This document shows positions 1 to 4,587 of a stretch of 5,431 bases of DNA, one piece after another. This stretch comes from Candidatus Odyssella thessalonicensis (GTDB taxonomy: Bacteria; Pseudomonadota; Alphaproteobacteria; Bin65): positions 1-5,431 of the forward strand of contig SBBV01000077.1 of NCBI GenBank assembly GCA_005240015.1. The letters are read 5' to 3'. The translations under genes were made by a program, and so were the position numbers. The notes below the pieces were generated by a model, which made no database searches, had not been told where the DNA came from, and was given only the letters and a program-made list of their open reading frames with translations. Position 1 is the stretch's first letter. The number at the start of each line of letters is the position of its first letter.

Positions 1-77
1 ACCGCATGCTGAAGGATATCGGCATCAGCTCCGTCGACGCCGCGCGCGAAGCGAGCAAGCCGTTCTGGAAGAGCTAG
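1..77 (+). CDS. DUF1127 (YjiS-like) protein, C-terminal fragment
   Basis: Only the last 24 codons and the TAG stop (75-77) are in the window; the start lies upstream. The visible residues, RMLKDIGIS then SVDAAREASKPFWKS, match the usual end of small DUF1127 proteins: an L-x-D-I-G-[IL]-S-x-x-[DE]-A turn-helix followed by a Lys-Pro-Phe-Trp tail. From family knowledge, these are 45-100 residue, Arg-rich proteins common in Alphaproteobacteria, and some have been linked to RNA-related or phosphate/carbon regulation. No specific role can be given to this copy. A small stem-loop follows the stop. Confidence in the family is fairly good, although only a short piece is visible. Confidence 0.75.
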   Translation, partial: RMLKDIGISSVDAAREASKPFWKS

Positions 78-89
78 GCTTCGTCTAGT

Positions 90-114
90 CTCGGTGGAAT
101 CCACTCCCACCGAG
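90..114 (+). terminator. Stem-loop after the DUF1127 gene, possible weak terminator
   Basis: CTCGGTGG (90-97) and CCACCGAG (107-114) form an 8-bp perfect inverted repeat with a 9-base loop, 12 bases after the DUF1127 stop and 13 bases before the cupin start. No T-run follows on the plus strand, so it is not a classical intrinsic terminator. It could be a 3'-end-protecting hairpin or a leader structure for the cupin mRNA. Confidence 0.3.
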
Positions 115-127
115 GCTCGACGCGAAC

Positions 128-457
128 ATGGTGATTTCAGACTTGCCGTTCGGCACGACCGACTGGGCCGCGGTGCCCCAGACCCGCCACCCCGGCGAAA
201 CCGGCGAGGCGCTGTGGCGCACGCGCCAATTCGGCGACGTGCGCATCCGCATGGTCGAATACAGCCCCGGCTACAAGGCAGACCATTGGTGCGAAAAGGG
301 CCATTTCCTTCTCGTGCTCGAGGGCGAACTCGTGACCGAACTCGCCGACGGCCGCGTCGTCACGACGAAGCGCGGCATGAGCTATCACGTCGCCGACAAG
401 GCCGAGCCCCACCGCTCTTCGGCGCCCCACGGCGCCAAGCTCTACATCGTCGATTAG
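128..457 (+). CDS. Small DHCW-motif cupin-fold protein
   Basis: This is a 109-residue single-domain cupin. The key signature is ADHWCEKGH at residues 51-59 (His53, Cys55, His59), followed by FLLVLEGEL (Glu65, Gly66), which corresponds to the first cupin motif. The second half carries RGMSYHVAD and the region around His87 and His95, which resembles cupin motif 2. Known relatives are annotated as DHCW-motif cupin-fold proteins; their substrate is generally unknown, and the His/Cys/Glu set suggests a bound metal. There is no signal peptide, so it is probably cytosolic. The ATG at 128 has only a weak Shine-Dalgarno (GAGG at 112-115, about 12 bases away), but no better start precedes the conserved part. 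Its TAG stop overlaps the stop of the convergent gene by 4 bases. The family call is firm; the function is open. Confidence 0.88.
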   Translation: MVISDLPFGTTDWAAVPQTRHPGETGEALWRTRQFGDVRIRMVEYSPGYKADHWCEKGHFLLVLEGELVTELADGRVVTTKRGMSYHVADKAEPHRSSAPHGAKLYIVD

Positions 458-774
458 CAGCGTTTCATTCTCCGCCGCATCGTCGCGGACCACGCCTTCT
501 CCGTGTCCGCGGGGCGCTCCTGCACATAGACGCCGCGATCGATGATGATCGCCTGGTATTCGCGGTAGGTCATCCCGAGCGCCTCGGCGTGGCGCAGGCG
601 GCGCAGCGCGATCTCGCGCGGCGGCGTTTTCCACGCCCGCTGATGCGCGCGGCGCCAGCAATAGGTATTCCAGTCGCCGCGCGGCAGCGGATCGTCGAGC
701 GGCGGCCCGCCCTTGTGGCCGAGGCCCGGAATGGCCGCCGCTCGCCAACGCCTTCTTGCATCGTCCAACGGCAT
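454..774 (-). CDS. Conserved hypothetical protein with GHKGGPPL motif
   Basis: This 106-residue basic protein has no recognised enzymatic domain. It carries GLGHKGGPPLD (residues 17-27), a motif I know from small uncharacterised alphaproteobacterial proteins, then DWNTYCWRRAHQRAW (about 34-48). A helical stretch follows, rich in Arg and Leu, with LGMTYREYQAIIIDRGVY (about 66-83), which could be a small helix-turn-helix-like or protein-contact region. No signal peptide or membrane segment is visible. The ATG at 774 is chosen because GAGGAAG (complement of 782-788) sits 7 bases upstream; the frame stays open further upstream, but that part reads like low-complexity noncoding translation. The gene converges on the cupin gene and diverges from the exported protein at 849. 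It is likely real; its role is unknown. Confidence 0.72.
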   Translation of the reverse strand: MPLDDARRRWRAAAIPGLGHKGGPPLDDPLPRGDWNTYCWRRAHQRAWKTPPREIALRRLRHAEALGMTYREYQAIIIDRGVYVQERPADTEKAWSATMRRRMKRC

Positions 775-833
775 GGTGATGCTTCCTCGGCCGGTTTCGA
801 TGCATATTTCATGCCGAGTCGGCCAATTCTGCT

Positions 834-840
834 GAAGGAA
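834..840 (+). promoter_or_regulatory. Ribosome binding site supporting the TTG start at 849
   Basis: GAAGGAA (834-840) lies 8 bases before TTG at 849-851. The first in-frame ATG (891) has no comparable purine-rich site before it and would remove the twin-arginine n-region of the signal peptide. Both points favour TTG. Confidence 0.55.
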
Positions 841-848
841 ACGGCGCG

Positions 849-1442
849 TTGTCTCAGGACAAGCAGAAGGGGTTTCAGCCATCGCGCCGAATGGTGAGCG
901 CGTTCCTGGCTGCCGGCGCCGTGATGCCGACAGCATTCGCGCGGGCGGCGCCGGCGGACCTTCTCGGCTGGGGCGCCACGCGCTGGGGCATGAGCGAGGC
1001 GGACCTCGCCGCCGTCCTCGGGTCCGGCCGCATGCGGCTCGCAACACCGCTCGAATATGGGCGCCTCGTCGTGCGCGACACGCTGCCGGGCCTGCGCATC
1101 GCGAACCGGCCCTTCGTGGCGCTGTTCCAGCTCGATCGCGTCAGCGAGCGGCTGGAGCAGGTGTTGCTGCGCTATCGCGGCGATTTTCCGATGCTGAGCG
1201 ACTTCACGGCCGTGCGCGATGCGCTCGCCAAGGACTACGACGCGCCGCAGGAGCGCCGCGCCGAAACCGATTATCGAGGCACGTTCCCCTCGTTCTGGAC
1301 CGAGGCGGGGTGGAAATTCCCGAGCACCGAAGTCGTGCTCTCGCTCACCGATCGCAACGCCAAACCCTGGAGCCGCAGGCGCAAGATACTCGTCGTCCGC
1401 TACTCGCCGCCCGCTCCCCGTTCTTCCCTCCCCCGTGAATAG
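849..1442 (+). CDS. Exported protein of unknown function, Tat-like signal
   Basis: This is a 197-residue product from a TTG start, with 183 residues if ATG 891 is used. The N-terminus looks like a twin-arginine signal: Ser12-Arg13-Arg14, a hydrophobic/Ala-rich stretch at about 15-30, and a probable cleavage after ARA (31-33). The mature part begins ADLLGWGATRWGMSEADLAAVL; the WG-x-x-RWGM-[ST]-x-x-[DE] opening is typical of small periplasmic alphaproteobacterial proteins of unknown role. The rest is predicted alpha/beta (VALFQLD, LEQVLLRYRG, VVLSLTD, KILVVRYS), without catalytic residues I can name. The last residues (about SSLPRE) and the TAG are encoded inside the adjoining intergenic repeat, so the native C-terminus may have been altered. 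It stands alone between a divergent and a convergent gene. The gene is probably real; its function is not known. Confidence 0.72.
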   Translation: MSQDKQKGFQPSRRMVSAFLAAGAVMPTAFARAAPADLLGWGATRWGMSEADLAAVLGSGRMRLATPLEYGRLVVRDTLPGLRIANRPFVALFQLDRVSERLEQVLLRYRGDFPMLSDFTAVRDALAKDYDAPQERRAETDYRGTFPSFWTEAGWKFPSTEVVLSLTDRNAKPWSRRRKILVVRYSPPAPRSSLPRE

Positions 1443-1625
1443 CGACGTGAATAGCGGGGAGGTGGACGGCGCGCTCTTTGAGCGCCGGCCGGGGGGTGAG
1501 GGCAACGAGCTGCATCGGCGGAGGAAGGGTGGGCCTGTCATGCACCGAACTGCGAGCTTGGCGTGACCCCCATCCCGACCTTCGCCCGCTTCACGACCGC
1601 TTCGCGGGGGAGGAGTCCCCTCGCG
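1421..1625. repeat. GC-tract-rich intergenic repeat between convergent genes
   Basis: This noncoding stretch lies between the stop of the exported protein and the stop of the ABC ATPase. It resembles the dispersed intergenic elements common in Alphaproteobacteria, with C-runs and G-runs bracketing small palindromes. Visible parts are CCTCCCC (1427-1433) against GGGGAGG (1456-1462), with a 12-base near-perfect tandem duplication in the loop (1434-1445 and 1446-1457, 11 of 12 identical). There is also GCGCTC-TTT-GAGCGC (1471-1485), the G-run followed by GTGAGGGC (1489-1503), the C-run around 1566-1577, and a closing GGGGGAGGAG followed by CCCCT near 1605-1622. It could terminate both converging transcripts. 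Assignment to a repeat family is from memory of similar elements, and its borders are approximate. Confidence 0.5.
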
Positions 1626-2429
1626 CTACGCCTCCGCCTTCGTCGCCATCTGCTCGGCGGCGCGGATCGATTCGATGCGGATCTCCTCGGTGAGGCGCGC
1701 CTTCAAGGCCGCGAAATCCGGCGTCGTCTTCATCGTGTAGTGGCGCGGGTGCGGAAGGTCGACCGCGAGCTCGGCCTTGATGCGGCCCGGCCGCGCGCTC
1801 ATCACCACCACGCGGCTCGCCATGAAGATCGCCTCCTCGATGTCGTGGGTGACGAAGATCACCGTCTTGCGCTCGGCCTCCCAGATCGCGAGCAGCATTT
1901 CCTGCATGAGCGCGCGCGTCTGGTTGTCGAGCGCGCCGAACGGCTCGGCGAGCAGGAGGATCTTGGGCTCATTCGCGAGCGCCCGCGCCAGCGCCGTCCG
2001 CTGCTGCATGCCGCCCGAGAGCATCTTCGGGAGATGGCGCTCGAAGCCGCGCAGCCCCACCTTGCCGATCCACTCCTCGCTGATGCGCTGCTGCGCGGCC
2101 GCCGGCACGCCGCGCTCGCGCAGGCCGAAGCAGATGTTCTCGCGCACCGTCAGCCACGGAAACAGCGTGTAGGACTGGAACACCATGCCGCGATCGGGCC
2201 CGGGCCGCGTCACCTTCTGCCCGTCGAGCAGCACCGTGCCGGTGGTGGGATGGTCGAGGCCGGCGACGATGCGCAGCAGCGTCGATTTCCCGCAACCCGA
2301 GGGCCCCAGCACGGTGATGAAGTCGTTGTCGGCGATCCTGAGGTCGATGGGCTCGAGCGCCCGCGTCGGCTCGCCGCCATGCACGCCCGGGAAGATCCGG
2401 CTCACGCCCTCGATGACGAGCTTCGACAT
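1626..2429 (-). CDS. NitT/TauT-family ABC transporter ATPase, Walker B Asp replaced by Ala
   Basis: This is the 267-residue nucleotide-binding subunit of the importer, which would act at the cytoplasmic face of the inner membrane. Motifs in order: Walker A GPSGCGKST (42-50), Q-loop Gln85 in VFQSYTLFPWLTV, signature LSGGMQQR (137-144), Walker B region ILLLAE (157-162), D-loop GALD (165-168), switch His195 in VTHDIEEA. The length and order match TauB/SsuB/NrtD-type subunits. The oddity is residue 161: family members have Asp before the catalytic Glu (LLLDEPFGALD), whereas here codon 1949-1947 is GCC (Ala). Glu162 is kept, so Mg2+ binding may be weakened rather than the catalytic base lost. The ATG at 2429 has a poor Shine-Dalgarno (AGG three bases away), unlike the two upstream genes. 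It lies 152 bases after the permease stop, beyond a REPIN-like structure. The family is certain; full activity is not. Confidence 0.93.
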   Translation of the reverse strand: MSKLVIEGVSRIFPGVHGGEPTRALEPIDLRIADNDFITVLGPSGCGKSTLLRIVAGLDHPTTGTVLLDGQKVTRPGPDRGMVFQSYTLFPWLTVRENICFGLRERGVPAAAQQRISEEWIGKVGLRGFERHLPKMLSGGMQQRTALARALANEPKILLLAEPFGALDNQTRALMQEMLLAIWEAERKTVIFVTHDIEEAIFMASRVVVMSARPGRIKAELAVDLPHPRHYTMKTTPDFAALKARLTEEIRIESIRAAEQMATKAEA

Positions 2430-2588
2430 GGCCTAATGCCAACCGCGTCGCGCGCCGTGCAGTGAGCAAAAAGGGGTCAGACCCCTTTTCGGTCCGCATC
2501 GCGACGCTGGTGGCTTGCAGGCCCAGTCGAAAAGGGGTCTGACCCCTTTTTGCCGCTCCGCCATAGTAACCGCCGTTGGCATCAGGCC
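2430..2588 (-). promoter_or_regulatory. Nested inverted-repeat structure spanning the permease-ATPase junction
   Basis: Bases 2430-2447 and 2571-2588 are inverted copies (16 of 18 identical). In the minus-strand RNA one mismatch becomes a G-U pair, giving 14 uninterrupted pairs and 17 of 18 overall. The 5' arm contains the permease TGA (2584-2582); the 3' arm ends at the base before the ATPase ATG (2429). The REPIN-like repeat lies inside and shares almost the same centre (about 2509). Folded, this would hide the weak ATPase ribosome binding site, and ribosomes finishing the permease could open it. The pairing is seen in the sequence; the regulatory role is inference. Confidence 0.45.
2466..2553. 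repeat. REPIN-like pair of inverted REP palindromes
   Basis: Two 26-base arms (2466-2491 and 2528-2553) are exact reverse complements, separated by 36 bases. Each arm is itself palindromic: AAAAGGGGTC and GACCCCTTTT around one central base (A at 2479, T at 2540). This is the architecture of a REP doublet (REPIN), which is normally mobilised by a RAYT transposase encoded elsewhere. The GGGGTC/GACCCC core with A and T flanks is a REP type I recall as widespread in proteobacteria. Each palindrome also resembles a bidirectional terminator hairpin (A/G stem, T-run), so it may reduce readthrough into the ATPase gene. Confidence 0.8.
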
Positions 2589-3358
2589 AGGCTCCACGGA
2601 AAGAGCTTCTGGTTGACCATCTTGAAGAGATAGTCGGAGACCAAGCCGATGATGCCGATCACGACGATGCCGAAGATGATCTGGTCGGTGGCGGCGAGCG
2701 CCTGGCTGTCGATGATCGTCTTGCCGATGCCGCGCTCGGCGGCGATGTATTCGGCGACGATGACGTAGGTCCACGCCCAGCCGAGCACGAGGCGCAGCGA
2801 CTCGGCGATCTGCGGCGCGCTCGCCGGCAAGAGGACGCGGCGCACGATGCCCGAATGGCCGGCGCCGAGCGTGTACGCGGCCTCGACGAGATCGCGCCGT
2901 GTCGAGGAGACGATCACCGCCACCATCAGCACCAGCGGGAAGAACGCGCCGATGAAGATGACGGCCATCTTCGAGCGCTCGCCCAACCCGGCCCAGACGA
3001 TCAAGAGCGGGATGAAGGCCGAGGCCGGCAGATAGCGCGCGAAGGAGATGAACGGCTCGAAGAAGGCCTCGATCGGCTTGTAGGCGCCCATCAGGATGCC
3101 GAGCGGCACGCCGAGGAGCGCCGCCACGACGAAGCCGCCGACGACGCGCCAGACCGTGACGCCGATGTCGATGTGGTAGGCGTGGGCGGCCAAGAGAGTC
3201 CAGCCCGTCACGATCGTCTGCCACGGATCGCGCAGGAACAACGGATCGACCCATTTGCCGAAGGTGGCGGCGGCCCAGAGACCGACGAAGAGCACGAAGA
3301 ACGCCACGCCGAGGACGATCTTCGCCCCGCGGCTGACCGGGATCAGCGGCCTGAACAT
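2582..3358 (-). CDS. NitT/TauT-family ABC transporter permease
   Basis: This 258-residue inner-membrane subunit (BPD_transp_1 type, TauC/SsuC-like) would form the channel as a homodimer. Membrane segments are visible at about 13-33, 67-92, 105-124, 130-152, 186-206 and 228-246. The EAA cytoplasmic-loop motif that docks on the ATPase is intact: EAAYTLGAG then IVRRVLLP (159-178, with Gly165 and Pro178). The ATG at 3358 is selected because a strong Shine-Dalgarno, GAGGAGGGG (complement of 3362-3370), lies just upstream; the open frame continues into the binding-protein gene, but only as a shadow. It follows the binding-protein gene by 80 bases, across a stem-loop, and precedes the ATPase gene. 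The length is normal for the family. The substrate cannot be deduced from the permease. Confidence 0.94.
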   Translation of the reverse strand: MFRPLIPVSRGAKIVLGVAFFVLFVGLWAAATFGKWVDPLFLRDPWQTIVTGWTLLAAHAYHIDIGVTVWRVVGGFVVAALLGVPLGILMGAYKPIEAFFEPFISFARYLPASAFIPLLIVWAGLGERSKMAVIFIGAFFPLVLMVAVIVSSTRRDLVEAAYTLGAGHSGIVRRVLLPASAPQIAESLRLVLGWAWTYVIVAEYIAAERGIGKTIIDSQALAATDQIIFGIVVIGIIGLVSDYLFKMVNQKLFPWSLA

Positions 3359-3379
3359 GAGCCCCTCCTCAAACGGAAA

Positions 3380-3419
3380 GCGGGGCGCCGACGAACGCTT
3401 TCGCGTTCGCGCGCCCCGC
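3380..3419 (-). promoter_or_regulatory. Strong intercistronic stem-loop between binding-protein and permease genes
   Basis: GCGGGGCGC (3380-3388) pairs with GCGCCCCGC (3411-3419), and inside it CGAACGC (3392-3398) pairs with GCGTTCG (3403-3409) around a four-base loop. That is 16 base pairs with a small 3/1 internal bulge. It sits 19 bases after the binding-protein stop in the transcript and is followed by TTTCCGTTT rather than a full T-run. In many import operons such hairpins protect the binding-protein mRNA or partly terminate it, so that binding protein exceeds permease. That role here is inference; the pairing is plain in the sequence. Confidence 0.7.
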
Positions 3420-3438
3420 GATCGCCGCGCGTGCCGCG

Positions 3439-4395
3439 CTACTTGATGAAGCTCGTGTCGACCGTGGCGTTGAGATCGATCTTCGCCTTGATCACGCCCG
3501 ACTCGAGCAGCACGTCCTGCGCTTCCTTCAAGAAGGCCTGGATTTCGCCGCCGAAGAACTTCTGGTTCGCGGCCTTGTCCTGCCAGCGCAGGTAGGACTG
3601 CGACGTCTCGAAGGCCTTGGCGTCCTGCTTCACCGCGGCGCCCATGATGCCGAAGGATTTCTGCGGCTCCTTCTTGATCATCTCGAGCGCGTCGAAATAG
3701 CTCTTGGTGATCGCCTCGGCGGTCTTGCGGCTGTCCTTCAAGAAGGCCGGCGTGCAGCCGAACGTGTCCATCACCATCGGATAGTCGAGCGTGGTGGCGA
3801 TGATGCGGCCGGACTCGGGCTTGTTGCGCACTTCCGAGATGTAGGGCTCGTAGGTGGCGGCGGCCGCGATGTCCTGCCCGGCGACGAACGCCTTGGCCGC
3901 GTTCTGCGGATCGAGGTTGACGACGGTGACGTCCTTCACCGAGAGGCCGTTCTTCTTCAAGAACCACGAGAGCAGGAAATAGGGTGCCGTGCCCGGCGCC
4001 CAGGCCGCGACCTTCTTGCCCTTCAGATCCTTGATCGACTTGATGTCGGGGCGCACCGCGAGGCCGTCGGCGCCGTAGCTCTTGTCCATCTGGAAGATCT
4101 GCGCGGTCTTGACGCCGGCCGCGTTCCACACGATCCAGGTCTCGACCGTCGTGGCCGCGCACTGGATGTCGCCCGAGGCGATCGCGAGGTGGCGGTCCTT
4201 CTGCGGGATCATCTTGATCGTGGCGTCGACGCCGTTGGCTTTGAAGATGCCGGCGTCGCGCGCCAGGATCAGCGGCGCGAAGCCGGTCCAGCCGCTGATG
4301 CCGATGCCGACCTTCATGCCCTGCGCTTGGGCGGGGCCGAACGCCGTTGCGCCCGCGAGCAGCGCCGCGGCCGCGATTCCGTATGCGAGTTTCAT
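3439..4395 (-). CDS. NitT/TauT-family ABC transporter periplasmic substrate-binding protein
   Basis: This is a 318-residue precursor. It has a Sec signal peptide, MKLAYGIAAAALLAGATAF onward, with a likely cleavage after AQA (22-24). There is no lipobox Cys, so it should be free in the periplasm. The mature part shows the NMT1/SsuA-like fold: KVGIGISGWTGFAPLILARDAGIF (about 28-51), a lysine-rich strand (DATIKMIPQKDRH), the domain crossover ASGDIQCAATTVETW (about 73-87), SIKDLKGKKVAAWAPGTAPYFLL (about 120-142), then AFVAGQDIAAAATYEPY (about 169-185), where the family contacts ligand. It is first in the operon, with a strong Shine-Dalgarno (GAGGAGGAG) a few bases before ATG 4395 and a near-consensus sigma-54 promoter about 75-90 bases upstream. 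Family members bind nitrate, taurine, sulfonates, pyrimidine precursors and other ligands; no adjacent catabolic gene narrows the choice. Confidence 0.93.
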   Translation of the reverse strand: MKLAYGIAAAALLAGATAFGPAQAQGMKVGIGISGWTGFAPLILARDAGIFKANGVDATIKMIPQKDRHLAIASGDIQCAATTVETWIVWNAAGVKTAQIFQMDKSYGADGLAVRPDIKSIKDLKGKKVAAWAPGTAPYFLLSWFLKKNGLSVKDVTVVNLDPQNAAKAFVAGQDIAAAATYEPYISEVRNKPESGRIIATTLDYPMVMDTFGCTPAFLKDSRKTAEAITKSYFDALEMIKKEPQKSFGIMGAAVKQDAKAFETSQSYLRWQDKAANQKFFGGEIQAFLKEAQDVLLESGVIKAKIDLNATVDTSFIK

Positions 4396-4467
4396 GTCCT
4401 CCTCCTCGTCCCTGAAAATGCCCGTGATGATGCGCGGCGCTTGTCCTCACGCCGCCGGCCGAAGCCG

Positions 4468-4484
4468 AAGCAAGGCGCATGCCA
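4468..4484 (-). promoter_or_regulatory. Near-consensus sigma-54 (-24/-12) promoter of the ABC operon
   Basis: Read on the minus strand from 4484 to 4468, the sequence is TGGCATG-CGCC-TTGCTT. This fits the sigma-54 consensus TGGCAYG-N4-TTGCW at every conserved position, with the diagnostic GG-N10-GC spacing. The transcription start would fall near 4458, giving a leader of about 63 bases before the binding-protein ATG. It suggests control by an enhancer-binding protein such as NtrC, which would suit a nitrogen- or sulfonate-type importer. No clear dyad activator site was identified upstream. Motif match is direct observation; activity is inference. Confidence 0.6.
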
Positions 4485-4506
4485 CGCCCGGTTCGATTTC
4501 CGAGCG

Positions 4507-4535
4507 ATGCTACAGGCGCGTTACACAGCCATCAA
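4507..4535 (-). promoter_or_regulatory. Alternative sigma-70-like promoter candidate for the ABC operon
   Basis: On the minus strand TTGATG (4535-4530) and TAGCAT (4512-4507) are separated by 17 bases. Each hexamer matches four of six consensus positions. It could give basal expression upstream of the sigma-54 site, but a match of this quality also arises by chance. Confidence 0.25.
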
Positions 4536-4548
4536 GCGCGCCCTGCAG

Positions 4549-4562
4549 GCGGGACGACCCGC
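4549..4562 (-). terminator. Short GC hairpin downstream of the RTX gene
   Basis: GCGGG (4549-4553) and CCCGC (4558-4562) form a 5-bp stem with a four-base loop, 26 bases after the RTX stop in the transcript. There is no T-run. It may separate RTX mRNA from the ABC operon by Rho-type or partial termination, but support is weak. Confidence 0.2.
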
Positions 4563-4587
4563 GCGCCCACCTGCACCAGGGAGAGCC

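Noticed and set aside
137..805. 222-codon minus-strand frame over the cupin gene
   Set aside because: Low-complexity, His/Arg-rich translation antisense to a clear cupin; part of it shadows the real 454-774 gene in another frame.
570..1541. Long open frame of 323 codons on the minus strand opposite the exported protein
   Set aside because: It is Arg/Pro/Ala-rich with no recognisable motif, covers a coding gene, the hypothetical gene's region and the intergenic repeat, and is typical of a GC-rich antisense shadow.
1563..2465. 300-codon plus-strand frame over the ABC ATPase
   Set aside because: It is antisense to an ATPase with all standard motifs; the product is Arg/His/Ala-rich and has no domain.
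2466..2553. Inverted repeats read as the ends of a small insertion sequence
   Set aside because: Only 36 bases separate the arms, with no coding content and no visible target-site duplication; a REP doublet fits better.
2576..3595. 339-codon plus-strand frame opposite the permease
   Set aside because: It is antisense to a permease with clear membrane segments and an EAA motif; the Asp/Arg/Glu/His-rich product is a codon-bias artefact.
3359..4480. N-terminal extension of the permease frame (632 codons in total)
   Set aside because: The upstream part is an out-of-frame shadow of the binding-protein gene. The real permease start is ATG 3358, with a strong ribosome binding site.
4572..4578. TGCACCA resembling an NtrC half-site upstream of the sigma-54 promoter
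   Set aside because: Only one half of the expected dyad is present; no inverted partner lies at the proper spacing.
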